From assembly GCA_964527205.1 (NCBI GenBank), contig CAZGQG010000001.1:1-64000 (forward strand): a stretch of DNA of 64,000 nucleotides. Direction: 5' to 3'. The first letter of the stretch is position 1. Each line of letters opens with the position of its first letter. This DNA is from JARICQ01 sp964527205. Lineage in GTDB: Bacteria; Bacillota; Clostridia; Tissierellales; Tissierellaceae. Shown here one piece after another: positions 42,379-51,192 of this stretch. The notes beneath the pieces were generated by a model that was given only the letters and a program-made list of their open reading frames with translations, was not told the DNA's origin and ran no database searches. The position numbers and the translations under genes are program-made.

Positions 42379-42402
42379 GAAAATTTATCGCGGCAAATTT
42401 TC
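42379..42402 (+). promoter_or_regulatory. Leader hairpin before the rpsD ribosome site
   Basis: GAAAATTT / AAATTTTC, 8-bp perfect stem with the GC-rich loop ATCGCGGC, four bases upstream of the GGAG ribosome site. It could be the site of S4 autoregulation or only a structural element of the mRNA. Confidence 0.4.
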
Positions 42403-42418
42403 TATGGAGATGATAAAA

Positions 42419-43018
42419 TTGGCTAAAATGATGGGACCTAGATTCAAACAATCTAGAAGATTAGGCCTTAATGTCTGCGGACATCCTAAGGCAATGGAAA
42501 GAGCAACAGCAGGAACTAGTAGGGCAGATAAGAGACTTACAGAATATGGTATACAATTATTGGAAAAGCAAAGACTTAGGGCTTATTATGGAGTAATGGA
42601 AAAGCAATTCTCCAAATATGTGCTCCAAGCAATGAAGTCAGATGAACAGACAGGACATGCCTTGGTTAAGACCTTGGAAAGCAGATTAGACAACATAGTC
42701 TATAGATTAGGTATTGCCTCTTCTATAAGACAGGCTAGACAAATGGTTGTCCATGGCCACATTCTAGTAAATGAGAGCAAGGTAGATATTCCTTCTTATT
42801 TATTGGATGTAGGAGATACTGTAACCCTTAGGGATAAATCCAAAAATACAGACTTATTTATGGAAAACTTCCAAAATGCTTTTACAAATACCTATCCCTA
42901 TCTAGAAAAGGATAAGGATGCTGTAGGGGGAACTCTAATAAAGCGACCAGAACGTGAAGAAATACCAATAGAAATAGACGATCAGTTAGTTGTTGAATAT
43001 TATTCAAGAATACTCTAG
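42419..43018 (+). CDS. rpsD: Ribosomal protein S4, cysteine-poor (zinc-free) form
   Basis: 199 residues from the TTG at 42419, with GGAG upstream; the longer frame from 42305 starts before the promoter and cannot be right. The protein is clearly S4: N-terminal GPRFKQSRRLG, RADKRLTEYGIQLLEKQRLR, the S4 RNA-binding domain LESRLDNIVYRLGIASSIRQARQMVVHGHI, and VEYYSRIL at the end. The N-terminus has one cysteine (VCGHP) instead of the four of the zinc-binding S4 common in Clostridia. It stands alone, not in the alpha operon, so it may be a second copy used under metal limitation. Confidence 0.93.
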   Translation: MAKMMGPRFKQSRRLGLNVCGHPKAMERATAGTSRADKRLTEYGIQLLEKQRLRAYYGVMEKQFSKYVLQAMKSDEQTGHALVKTLESRLDNIVYRLGIASSIRQARQMVVHGHILVNESKVDIPSYLLDVGDTVTLRDKSKNTDLFMENFQNAFTNTYPYLEKDKDAVGGTLIKRPEREEIPIEIDDQLVVEYYSRIL

Positions 43019-43034
43019 TCTATGAAAAGATGAA

Positions 43035-43064
43035 AAAAGCTCTCTTGAAATCAAGAGAGCTTTT
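43035..43064. terminator. Terminator after rpsD
   Basis: Perfect 14-bp stem (AAAAGCTCTCTTGA and its complement, 2-base gap) ending in TTTT; A-rich upstream side could also stop the convergent pncC transcript. Confidence 0.87.
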
Positions 43065-43118
43065 GCTTTGTACATTTTACTTATATATTTTATATTAGAA
43101 TCCATTTTTATCTAAGAT

Positions 43119-43604
43119 CTATAGCTTGTCTAAAAAATTATGCAAATCTTTTATTATGGCCTGGACAATATAGTGTTTTTGAAGATTTCTTTCTATTATT
43201 GGGACTTCTATAATCTTATTAATCTCTTCTATTCTCTCATCTAATATAATCCCTATGGAATAGTATACTTGACCCTCTTTACTGTCCTTATTATTTGGAT
43301 CCAGATTTGATAAACTTCCAGTTATTCCCACTGAGATATTGCTATTAAAAAAATCAAGACCAAGCTTACTCATAGCTCTGGCACATTCTATACTGTATAC
43401 TCCGTAGCTTTCAATAACTTCTGAGGGAATTCCTGCTTTTATCTTTTGCTCATTGGAATAGAGGACTAGGCCTCCCTTTGTAATATAGGAGGCTCCTTCT
43501 ATATTTGTAATCTGATTTATAAGATAGCCTCCTGTACAGCTCTCCACAGTGGATATTTCCAGTGCCTTTGTTTTTAAAGTTTCCACAAGTTTTTTTGCAG
43601 GCAT
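43119..43604 (-). CDS. pncC: Nicotinamide-nucleotide amidohydrolase-type CinA C-terminal protein
   Basis: 161 residues covering only the CinA C-terminal domain. STVESCTGGYLINQITNIEGAS (about 18-39) with the catalytic Ser and the Lys of GGLVLYSNEQKIK are present. PncC deamidates nicotinamide mononucleotide to nicotinate mononucleotide for NAD recycling. GITGSLSN stands where the family usually has GITGIAGP. It is 25 bases downstream of lysA and probably last in that operon. Confidence 0.86.
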   Translation of the reverse strand: MPAKKLVETLKTKALEISTVESCTGGYLINQITNIEGASYITKGGLVLYSNEQKIKAGIPSEVIESYGVYSIECARAMSKLGLDFFNSNISVGITGSLSNLDPNNKDSKEGQVYYSIGIILDERIEEINKIIEVPIIERNLQKHYIVQAIIKDLHNFLDKL

Positions 43605-43629
43605 AATATCACTCTTTCTTCTTCCAGCC

Positions 43630-44919
43630 TTACTTTAAATGCTCTGGAATAATATCATTTCTAATTAAATCCTCATAGCTTTCCCTCTTTACTATTATAT
43701 GGGAATCTTCCTTGGTCAGTAGGACTACTGCTGGCCTTGGCAATTTATTGTAATTACTTGCCATGGAGTGATTATAGGCTCCTGTGCTTTTCACCCCTAG
43801 GATATCTCCTCTTTCTACCTTAGGAAGCTCTATATCCCATATTAATATATCACCTGTTTCACAGCACTTTCCTGCTATAGTAACACTTTTATCTATTTCC
43901 TCCTGGTATTTATTGGCCAGGATAGCATGGTACTTGGCATCATATAGGGAAGGCCTAGGATTATCTGGCATTCCTCCATCTACAGAGGCATAGGTTCTTA
44001 GTCCCTGAATTTCCTTAACTGTTCCTATAGTGTAAAGGGTCATACCTGCTTCTCCTATAATCCATCTTCCAGGCTCAATAATTACATCTGGCATATTAAG
44101 CCCAAAGTTTTCACTGTTTTCTCTAACAGCCTTCATAATAGAATCTGTAAAGAATTTCAGAGGCTTTACATGATCATCCTCTGTATAGTAGATTCCAAAT
44201 CCCCCACCTGTATTTATTTCCCTGGCTTCAAATCCAAATCTATCCCTTAAGTCCCTGTATATTTCAAATACATGTTGAATGGCCTCTATATAGGATTCAT
44301 TGTCAAATAAATTGGATCCTATATGAAAGTGAAAGCCCATCAAGTCCATATATTCACTTTCCATGGAGCTCTTTACTGCATAGTTTATCTTCTCAGCCTC
44401 AAGTGGTATTCCAAACTTGGAATCCTTTTGACCTGTGCTTATATACTTGTGAGTTTTCCCTCCAACACCAGGGGCAATCCTTATTAGAGTTTTTATCTTC
44501 CTATCTTTTTTCCTAGAGATTTCTTCTATTAGACTTATTTCCTCTACATTATCTATTACAATTCTCCCTACTCCATTATCTATGGCCATTTCAATTTCTT
44601 CATAGGACTTGTTGTTGCCATGAAAGATTATTCTAGCCCTGGGAAAGTCTGCCTTAATAGCAGTATAGAGTTCTCCACCTGAAACCACATCAAGCCAGAG
44701 TCCTTCATCTTCTATAATCTTGCACATGGCTAGGGTTAAAAAAGCCTTACTTGCATAGGCAGCCTTAGTCCCCGGATATGGATCTAAAAAATCTTTCTTT
44801 ATTTCCCTACATCTTTCTCTGATTTTTTCTTCAGAAATAAGATAGAGGGGAGTAGAATATTTTTTTGCTAATTCTACAGTGTCATATCCTGCAAACTTAT
44901 AATTATTAAAAGAATTCAT
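43630..44919 (-). CDS. lysA: Diaminopimelate decarboxylase
   Basis: 429 residues, standard length for this PLP alanine-racemase-fold enzyme that makes L-lysine from meso-diaminopimelate. The Schiff-base lysine is Lys58 in AAYASKAF. Further family marks: GFHFHIGSN, INTGGGFGIYY (phosphate-binding glycine loop), IEPGRWIIGEAG and CCETGDIL (substrate-binding Cys-Glu). It is encoded after the CblT/CblS-like pair on the same strand with a 43-base gap; no lysine riboswitch is visible in that gap. Confidence 0.95.
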   Translation of the reverse strand: MNSFNNYKFAGYDTVELAKKYSTPLYLISEEKIRERCREIKKDFLDPYPGTKAAYASKAFLTLAMCKIIEDEGLWLDVVSGGELYTAIKADFPRARIIFHGNNKSYEEIEMAIDNGVGRIVIDNVEEISLIEEISRKKDRKIKTLIRIAPGVGGKTHKYISTGQKDSKFGIPLEAEKINYAVKSSMESEYMDLMGFHFHIGSNLFDNESYIEAIQHVFEIYRDLRDRFGFEAREINTGGGFGIYYTEDDHVKPLKFFTDSIMKAVRENSENFGLNMPDVIIEPGRWIIGEAGMTLYTIGTVKEIQGLRTYASVDGGMPDNPRPSLYDAKYHAILANKYQEEIDKSVTIAGKCCETGDILIWDIELPKVERGDILGVKSTGAYNHSMASNYNKLPRPAVVLLTKEDSHIIVKRESYEDLIRNDIIPEHLK

Positions 44920-44962
44920 CTTTTATCACTCTCCCTTAATTAGAACAATCTTCATCTTTTTT

Positions 44963-45724
44963 CTATGGATTCTTTTTTTTATGGATAAAACTAGCTAACT
45001 TATTTACTGGAATTGAAAATTCATCTTTTAAAGTCTTATAGTTTTCCTCTTCCATAGTTACAATGACACAGGTGGAAGGACCTGCTGTCTTCTTTAAATC
45101 TATTTGAATTTCCTCATCCACTATAAAGTCTATCCCATTGGTCCTTGCTATCTCATCTAGTTCATATAAGATTCCCTTTGACCCAACTGGTAGGATCTCA
45201 TGAATATAGTCTTTCTTCTTTAAATCTATTAATTTTTCTATATCCATTATTTGATTTTTTCCTTGGAGAACCTCTTCTCCTACCTTTGGCAAACCTATTA
45301 CCAAGCCTATCATGCCCGGCCTGGTCTCTGGTTCCTTCCAAAGCTCCTTATGGAGAATTCCAATAATGGTTATGCCCATGCCTGTTGCTGTTACAGGAAT
45401 ATTCTCCTCTGTACTTCCAGTTATTAGGCTAGACTCATCAATATCCAAAGGCTTTATAGCTTTTTTAATACCCTCTATTATTCTATTTCCTGTATCATCC
45501 ATTTCTACACTAAGGGTGTTTACAATTGTAATAGGACTAGCTCCATAGGCTAGGAGTTCCATTAGGGCTACCTGGGTTGCATAGTAGCCTACTATTTCTG
45601 GACTGGTTTTTACCCGGTCATTAGGCTTTTCTCCTATACCTCCACTGGAATCACAGGAGATTACAAGGGTCTGGTCTTTGTTTATATCTATTATTGTCAA
45701 ATCTCTGTGTCTTTTTATCTCCAT
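44963..45724 (-). CDS. cblS: AIR synthase (PurM)-like protein, probable alpha-ribazole kinase CblS
   Basis: 253 residues with PurM/ThiL-superfamily features: VISCDSSGGIG near the N-terminus, ELLAYGASPITIVNTLS, GSTEENIPVTATGMGITIIG and IVDEEI. It is too short for PurM, SelD or HypE and lacks the SelD active-site loop. In Firmicutes a PurM-like kinase of this type next to an ECF S component is the CblS/CblT pair that salvages alpha-ribazole for cobamide assembly. The neighbour 45 bases upstream is such an S component. Assignment rests on family plus context. Confidence 0.62.
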   Translation of the reverse strand: MEIKRHRDLTIIDINKDQTLVISCDSSGGIGEKPNDRVKTSPEIVGYYATQVALMELLAYGASPITIVNTLSVEMDDTGNRIIEGIKKAIKPLDIDESSLITGSTEENIPVTATGMGITIIGILHKELWKEPETRPGMIGLVIGLPKVGEEVLQGKNQIMDIEKLIDLKKKDYIHEILPVGSKGILYELDEIARTNGIDFIVDEEIQIDLKKTAGPSTCVIVTMEEENYKTLKDEFSIPVNKLASFIHKKKNP

Positions 45725-45746
45725 AAAATCACCTTTAAAGTATTCT

Positions 45747-45766
45747 AGACAGGGCTAGCCCTGTCT
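45747..45766. repeat. Strong intercistronic hairpin between cblT-like and cblS-like genes
   Basis: A perfect 20-base palindrome (8-bp stem AGACAGGG/CCCTGTCT, loop CTAG) two bases after the S-component stop. No T-run follows in the direction of transcription, so it is not a normal terminator; it may protect or partition the mRNA. Confidence 0.6.
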
Positions 45767-45768
45767 GA

Positions 45769-46275
45769 TTAAATCTTATCTCCTATTGCCTTATAAATAA
45801 TATAGCCTAAGATAACATTTACTGCTGATGCTAGGCTAAGTGGAAGTATCATAGCATAGACAAAGGCCATTCCATTTAGTGGAATTCCCAGCCATACTGT
45901 GAAAGGTGCCAAAACCAATACTATAGCTACTCCATTTAATAATATACCTGCTATACAAGCTATTATGCCGTTGGTTTTTTTATAAATAATTCCAAATAAA
46001 TATACAGCAATAGCCATTTCTACAGTTATTATTAGGTGTATTGGCAGACTAAGTGGAAAACCACTGGTCAGTGACGTCAATAGGTGTCCAATTCCCGCTA
46101 CTATGGCACCAGGGACTGGTCCTAAAAATAAGGCTGCAAAAAAAGCTGGCATAGAGTCTAGGGCTATGGTTCCTTGAATCTTAATAAGGGATCCAATATA
46201 GGAAATTGCTACTAGCATTGATATGTATACTAGCTTTTTTGTTGTGTTTTCTTTTGTTTCAACTCTTGAGTTCAT
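45769..46275 (-). CDS. cblT: ECF transporter S component, probable alpha-ribazole transporter CblT
   Basis: 168 residues with about six membrane segments: KLVYISMLVAISYIGSLIKI, DSMPAFFAALFLGPVPGAIVAGIGHLLTSLTSGFPLSLPIHL (the GHL-TS-GFPL loop is characteristic of S components of this group). It should pair with a shared EcfAAT module not in this window. Next to the PurM-like kinase gene it is best read as CblT. AAGGAGG precedes the ATG. Substrate is inferred from context. Confidence 0.62.
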   Translation of the reverse strand: MNSRVETKENTTKKLVYISMLVAISYIGSLIKIQGTIALDSMPAFFAALFLGPVPGAIVAGIGHLLTSLTSGFPLSLPIHLIITVEMAIAVYLFGIIYKKTNGIIACIAGILLNGVAIVLVLAPFTVWLGIPLNGMAFVYAMILPLSLASAVNVILGYIIYKAIGDKI

Positions 46276-46300
46276 ATTATTTCCTCCTTTCTATAATTTA

Positions 46301-46346
46301 ATCCCATTATATCACTTTAAGGAATAAATTAAAGTACTATAATGGG
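46301..46346. promoter_or_regulatory. Nested hairpin with embedded promoter before cblT
   Basis: ATCCCATTATA and TATAATGGGAT enclose CTTTAA/TTAAAG, forming a long nested stem between cblT and the uvrA end. On the minus strand it holds TATAAT (46306-46311) with a weak -35 TTTAAT (46328-46333), 16-bp spacing. It may both end uvrBA transcripts and start the cblT transcript. No cobalamin riboswitch fits in the 77-base gap. Confidence 0.5.
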
Positions 46347-46352
46347 ATATCT

Positions 46353-49178
46353 TTAGTCTAATGCTTTTTTTAAAAACTGTCCTGTATAGGATCCTTTTAC
46401 TTTAGCAACCTCTTCCGGGGTTCCTGTGGTGACTACACTACCGCCCTTGTCTCCACCCTCTGGCCCTAAATCTATTATATGATCTGCAGTTTTTATAACA
46501 TCTAAATTATGCTCTATAACCACTACTGTGTTTCCACCCTCTACAATTTCATTTAAAACCTTTATAAGTTTGTGAATGTCTGCAGTGTGAAGGCCTGTAG
46601 TAGGCTCATCTAATATATATATGGTTTTTCCTGTAGATCTTTTTGAAAGTTCAGTGGCTAGTTTTACCCTCTGAGCTTCTCCTCCTGATAGTTCTGTAGA
46701 ACTCTGTCCTATTTTAATATAACCTAGGCCCACATCAAACAGGGTCTCTAGCTTTTTATGGATCTTAGGAATGTTTTTAAAGAACTCTACTCCCTCTTCT
46801 ACTGTCATTTCCAAAACATCTGCTATGGTCTTACCCTTGTATTTAACTTGAAGGGTTTCCCTATTGTATCTATGCCCATTGCAAACTTCGCAGGGTACAT
46901 AAACATCTGGTAGGAAATGCATTTCCACCTTTAGGATTCCATCTCCCCTGCAGGCCTCACATCTTCCTCCCTTTACATTAAAGCTAAATCTACCTTTTTT
47001 GTAGCCCCTAAGTTTGGCTTCATTGGTCATGGCAAAGACATCTCTTATACCGTCAAAAACTCCTGTGTAGGTTGCAGGATTAGACCTTGGGGTTCTACCT
47101 ATAGGCGATTGATCTATTTCAATAACCTTGTCCAAATGCTCCAGTCCCCTTACCTCTTTGTAGTTACCTGGCCTAAGTTTTGACCTATTTAGCTCCTTGG
47201 CAAGGGCCTTGTATAGGATTCCATTTACCAGGGAGGATTTTCCAGATCCTGAGACCCCTGTTACACAGGTAAAGAGTCCTATGGGAATTTCTACATCTAT
47301 ATTTTTAAGATTGTTTTCCTTAGCTCCTATGATTTTAACCCATTTATCATTGGGCTTTCTTCTATTTTCAGGAATCTGTATCTTCTTTACCCCTGATAGA
47401 TATTGGCCTGTAATAGAATCCTTGTTGTTTTTTATATCTTCTATAGTTCCCTCTTCAACAATATAACCACCATGAATTCCTGCTCCTGGACCTATATCTA
47501 CTATATGGTCTGCCTTACGCATGGTATCCTCATCATGTTCTACTACGATTAGGGTGTTGCCCAGATCTGTAAGATCCCTAAGGGTTTTAAGAAGCCTAGC
47601 ATTGTCTCTTTGATGAAGTCCAATACTTGGCTCATCTAGGACATAGACCACCCCTACTAAACTTGAACCTATTTGGGTAGCCAGTCTTATCCTCTGAGAT
47701 TCTCCACCTGATAGGGTCCCAGCCATTCTAGACATAGTCAGGTATTCCAAACCTACATTATCTAAAAAGTTTAATCTTTCATTTATTTCCTTTAAGACCT
47801 GTTCTCCTATAATTTTTTCTCTTTCATTTAACTCTAAATTCCTAAAGAATTCTATAGCCTTGCTTATGGAAAGATTAGTAGCCTCTGCTATATTTAGGCC
47901 ATTAACCCTTACTGCCAAGACATCTTCTCTTAGCCTATCCCCATTACAGGATGAACAAGTATTTTCTGACATATACCTATCTATTTTATTTCTCATAGCA
48001 TTTGAGTTTGTAGAATCATATCTTCTCTCAAGATTAGGTATGATTCCTTCAAATTTACCCTTATAATCTCTCCTGCCTTTTTTACCAAATTGGGATAGGA
48101 ATTCAAAGGCTATATCTCTCTTAGTACCGTAGAGAATCTCATCTAAGAATTTTTTAGGAGCTTCCTTCAAGGGCTGATCCATTCCAAACTTATGATGATC
48201 TGCTATGGTCTTGAAAATTTGATAATAGTAGGTTTCTTTCCCTGTATTGCTATAGGGATCTAAACCACCTTGATTTATACTTAGTTCAGGATTGGGTATT
48301 ATAAGATCCTTATCAATTTTCTTGTGAAAGCCAATTCCATTACAGGTTTCACACATACCAAAGGGACTGTTAAAGGAAAACATTCTAGGTGATAATTCCT
48401 CCATGGATATATTGCAATCTGGACAGGAAAGTTTTTCACTAAACATTATCCTTTCCTTGTCAATTAAGTCCACTATAACCAGTCCTTCTCCCAGTTCTAA
48501 AGCTGTTTCCAAGGAATCTGAAAGTCTAGACTCCACTCCATCCTTAATGATTATCCTATCTACTACTACCTCTATTGTATGTTTAATATTTTTTTCTAAT
48601 TTAATATCCTCTGAGATCTCACGCATTTCTCCATCTACTAGGACTCTAACAAATCCTTCTCTTTTTATGTTTTCTAATATCTTTACATGCTCTCCCTTTT
48701 TTCCCCTTACCACTGGGGCTAGGATTTGCAATCTTGTTCTTTCTTCAAACTCCATTATCTTGTCAACCATTTGCTGGACTGTTTGACTGCTTATTTCCTT
48801 GCCACATTGTGGACAATAAGGTATTCCTATTCTTGCATATAGGAGCCTTAAATAGTCATATATCTCTGTTACAGTTCCCACTGTGGACCTTGGGTTTTTT
48901 GAAGTTGTCTTTTGATCTATGGATATGGAAGGAGACAAACCCTCTATATACTCTACATCTGGCTTATCCATCTGTCCTAGAAATTGCCTAGCATAGCTGG
49001 ATAAACTCTCTACATATCTTCTCTGTCCTTCTGCATATATGGTATCAAAGGCTAGGGAAGATTTTCCCGAGCCTGAAAGTCCAGTAAAGACTATAAGCTT
49101 GTTTCTAGGGAGATTTAAGGAAACATTTTTTAAGTTATTTTCCTTGGCTCCCTTAATAATTATTTGGTCCTTTGTCAT
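46353..49178 (-). CDS. uvrA: Excinuclease ABC subunit A
   Basis: 941 residues, full-length damage-recognition ATPase with two ABC ATPase modules. Walker A in GLSGSGKSSLAFDT (first) and GVSGSGKSSLVNG (second); signature motifs LSGGESQRIRLA and LSGGEAQRVKLA; zinc-finger cysteine pairs CPDCNISM ... CETC and CEACRGDG ... CEVC. It follows uvrB by 13 bases and shares the LexA-controlled promoter. Confidence 0.98.
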   Translation of the reverse strand: MTKDQIIIKGAKENNLKNVSLNLPRNKLIVFTGLSGSGKSSLAFDTIYAEGQRRYVESLSSYARQFLGQMDKPDVEYIEGLSPSISIDQKTTSKNPRSTVGTVTEIYDYLRLLYARIGIPYCPQCGKEISSQTVQQMVDKIMEFEERTRLQILAPVVRGKKGEHVKILENIKREGFVRVLVDGEMREISEDIKLEKNIKHTIEVVVDRIIIKDGVESRLSDSLETALELGEGLVIVDLIDKERIMFSEKLSCPDCNISMEELSPRMFSFNSPFGMCETCNGIGFHKKIDKDLIIPNPELSINQGGLDPYSNTGKETYYYQIFKTIADHHKFGMDQPLKEAPKKFLDEILYGTKRDIAFEFLSQFGKKGRRDYKGKFEGIIPNLERRYDSTNSNAMRNKIDRYMSENTCSSCNGDRLREDVLAVRVNGLNIAEATNLSISKAIEFFRNLELNEREKIIGEQVLKEINERLNFLDNVGLEYLTMSRMAGTLSGGESQRIRLATQIGSSLVGVVYVLDEPSIGLHQRDNARLLKTLRDLTDLGNTLIVVEHDEDTMRKADHIVDIGPGAGIHGGYIVEEGTIEDIKNNKDSITGQYLSGVKKIQIPENRRKPNDKWVKIIGAKENNLKNIDVEIPIGLFTCVTGVSGSGKSSLVNGILYKALAKELNRSKLRPGNYKEVRGLEHLDKVIEIDQSPIGRTPRSNPATYTGVFDGIRDVFAMTNEAKLRGYKKGRFSFNVKGGRCEACRGDGILKVEMHFLPDVYVPCEVCNGHRYNRETLQVKYKGKTIADVLEMTVEEGVEFFKNIPKIHKKLETLFDVGLGYIKIGQSSTELSGGEAQRVKLATELSKRSTGKTIYILDEPTTGLHTADIHKLIKVLNEIVEGGNTVVVIEHNLDVIKTADHIIDLGPEGGDKGGSVVTTGTPEEVAKVKGSYTGQFLKKALD

Positions 49179-49191
49179 TTACTCACCTCTA

Positions 49192-51156
49192 TTATTTAAT
49201 CCTTTTCTTTAATTGTATTATCTTATCTCTAATTTCTGCAGCTTTTTCGAACTCTAGTCTTTCTGCAGCTTCTAACATAGTAGACTCCATGCCTATGATT
49301 ATGCTTTCTATTTCCTGATTTGAGAAGCTATCATCATATACCTCTCCCTCTTCAGCTGCCAGAGTTGCTTCTATTATTTCTCTTACACCCTTGCTTATAG
49401 TTGTAGGGGTAATATTATTTTCTATATTGTATTTCTCTTGGATTTTTCTTCTTCTATTGGTCTCATCTATGGCCTTTTGCATAGAGTTTGTTACCCTATC
49501 CCCATACATAATAACCTTTCCCTGGAGATTTCTTGCAGCCCTACCTGATGTCTGTATAAGTGAGGTCTCAGATCTTAAGAAACCTTCCTTGTCTGCATCC
49601 AGTATGGCCACCAAGGATACTTCTGGAAGGTCAAGTCCTTCTCTTAGCAGGTTTATACCAACTAGGACGTCAAACTTGCCTAGTCTTAGGTCTCTGATTA
49701 TCTCCATTCTCTCTATGGTCTTTATATCTGAATGCAGATAATTTACCTTTATACCTATTTCCTTAAAATAATCTGTCAAGTCCTCTGACATCTTTTTTGT
49801 AAGGGTAGTAACTAGAACTCTCTCTTCCCTTGCTGTAACCTTTCTAATCTCTTCTACCAAATCATCTATTTGATTGTCTGTAGGCCTTACCTCAATAATT
49901 GGATCAATTAGGCCTGTAGGTCTTATTATTTGTTCTACAATCTGCTTGCTGTGCTCTGCTTCATAGGGTCCTGGTGTGGCACTCATATAGATAGCTTGAT
50001 TTACTAAGGATTCAAACTCATCAAACCTAAGTGGCCTGTTGTCCAGGGCAGATGGAAGTCTAAATCCATAATCCACCAGGGTTTGCTTTCTAGCCTGGTC
50101 CCCATTATACATACCCCTTATCTGAGGAATAGTAGCATGGGATTCATCTATTATCAACATAAAGTCTTCTGGAAAATAATCTATAAGGGTAAAGGGCCTG
50201 CTTCCAGGCTCTCTTCCACTAAGGTGCCTGGAATAGTTTTCTATTCCCTGGCAAAATCCCATTTCTTGAAGCATTTCAATGTCATATCTTGTCCTTTGTT
50301 CCAGCCTCTGGGCTTCCAGTAGCTTGTCCTGGTCCCTTAATTCCTTTAATCTTTCTTCCAGTTCTTCTTCTATACTTACTATTGCCTTTTCCACTTTTTC
50401 CTCTGTGGTGGCATAGTGGGATGCTGGAAATATGGCCACATGATTTCTAAGGCCAATAATCTCTCCAGTAAGGGCATTTACTTCTACTATTCTATCTATC
50501 TCATCTCCAAAAAATTCTATTCTAACAGAGTTCTCTCCTGAAGATGCTGGGAATATTTCAAGTATATCTCCCCTAACCCTAAAGGTACCCCTTATAAAGT
50601 TTATGTCATTTCTCATATACTGTATATCAATTAGTTTTCTCATTACCTCATCCCTATCCCTAAGCATACCTGGTCTAAGGGATACTACTAGGTTCTCATA
50701 GTCTATAGGGTCTCCAAGCCCATATATACAGGATACTGATGCAACTATTATTACATCATTCCTATCAAAGAGAGCTGCTGTAGCTGAGTGACGAAGTTTG
50801 TCTATCTCATCATTTATAGATGCATCTTTTTCTATAAAGGTATCTGAATGAGCCACATAGGCTTCTGGCTGATAATAATCATAGTAGGATACAAAGTACT
50901 CCACTGAATTATTAGGAAAAAATTCCTTAAACTCTGATGCCAGTTGATAGGCCAAGGTTTTATTGTGAGCTATTACTAGAGTTGGCTTCTGAACCCTCTC
51001 TATTAGGTTGGCCATGGTAAAGGTCTTACCTGAGCCAGTTACTCCTAGAAGGGTCTGATGCTTTAAATCTCTATTTATTCCATCTTCCAATTGATTTATT
51101 GCTACTGGCTGATCACCAGTTGGTTTATAATTTGATTCTATTTTAAATTTATTCAT
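49192..51156 (-). CDS. uvrB: Excinuclease ABC subunit B
   Basis: 654 residues, full length. Helicase motif I GVTGSGKTFT near the N-terminus, the beta-hairpin region YYDYYQPEAY that clamps the DNA strand, DESHATIPQ (motif II), later TSGRAARN (motif VI), and the C-terminal UVR domain that contacts UvrC. It loads onto damage with UvrA. A perfect sigma-A promoter with a LexA box lies immediately upstream, so it is SOS-inducible. Confidence 0.98.
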   Translation of the reverse strand: MNKFKIESNYKPTGDQPVAINQLEDGINRDLKHQTLLGVTGSGKTFTMANLIERVQKPTLVIAHNKTLAYQLASEFKEFFPNNSVEYFVSYYDYYQPEAYVAHSDTFIEKDASINDEIDKLRHSATAALFDRNDVIIVASVSCIYGLGDPIDYENLVVSLRPGMLRDRDEVMRKLIDIQYMRNDINFIRGTFRVRGDILEIFPASSGENSVRIEFFGDEIDRIVEVNALTGEIIGLRNHVAIFPASHYATTEEKVEKAIVSIEEELEERLKELRDQDKLLEAQRLEQRTRYDIEMLQEMGFCQGIENYSRHLSGREPGSRPFTLIDYFPEDFMLIIDESHATIPQIRGMYNGDQARKQTLVDYGFRLPSALDNRPLRFDEFESLVNQAIYMSATPGPYEAEHSKQIVEQIIRPTGLIDPIIEVRPTDNQIDDLVEEIRKVTAREERVLVTTLTKKMSEDLTDYFKEIGIKVNYLHSDIKTIERMEIIRDLRLGKFDVLVGINLLREGLDLPEVSLVAILDADKEGFLRSETSLIQTSGRAARNLQGKVIMYGDRVTNSMQKAIDETNRRRKIQEKYNIENNITPTTISKGVREIIEATLAAEEGEVYDDSFSNQEIESIIIGMESTMLEAAERLEFEKAAEIRDKIIQLKKRIK

Positions 51157-51172
51157 CTTATCACCTCATCTT

Positions 51173-51184
51173 GAACATTTGTTC
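51173..51184. promoter_or_regulatory. LexA (SOS) box of uvrBA
   Basis: GAACAAATGTTC on the minus strand, an exact GAAC-N4-GTTC Gram-positive LexA operator, beginning about eight bases after the -10 box, over the transcription start. Confidence 0.9.
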
Positions 51185-51192
51185 ATCTTTAT

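Noticed and set aside
42305..43018. Longer rpsD start at 42305
   Set aside because: It would include the promoter and operator in the coding region and add a non-S4 hydrophobic segment; TTG at 42419 has GGAG and gives the normal S4 N-terminus.
44963..45724. SelD (selenophosphate synthetase) for the PurM-like protein
   Set aside because: It is about 90 residues too short and lacks the SelD active-site Cys/Sec-Lys loop; the neighbouring S component favours CblS.
46276..46352. Cobalamin riboswitch before the cblT-like gene
   Set aside because: Only 77 bases lie between uvrA and cblT, too short for the element, and no B12 box is visible.
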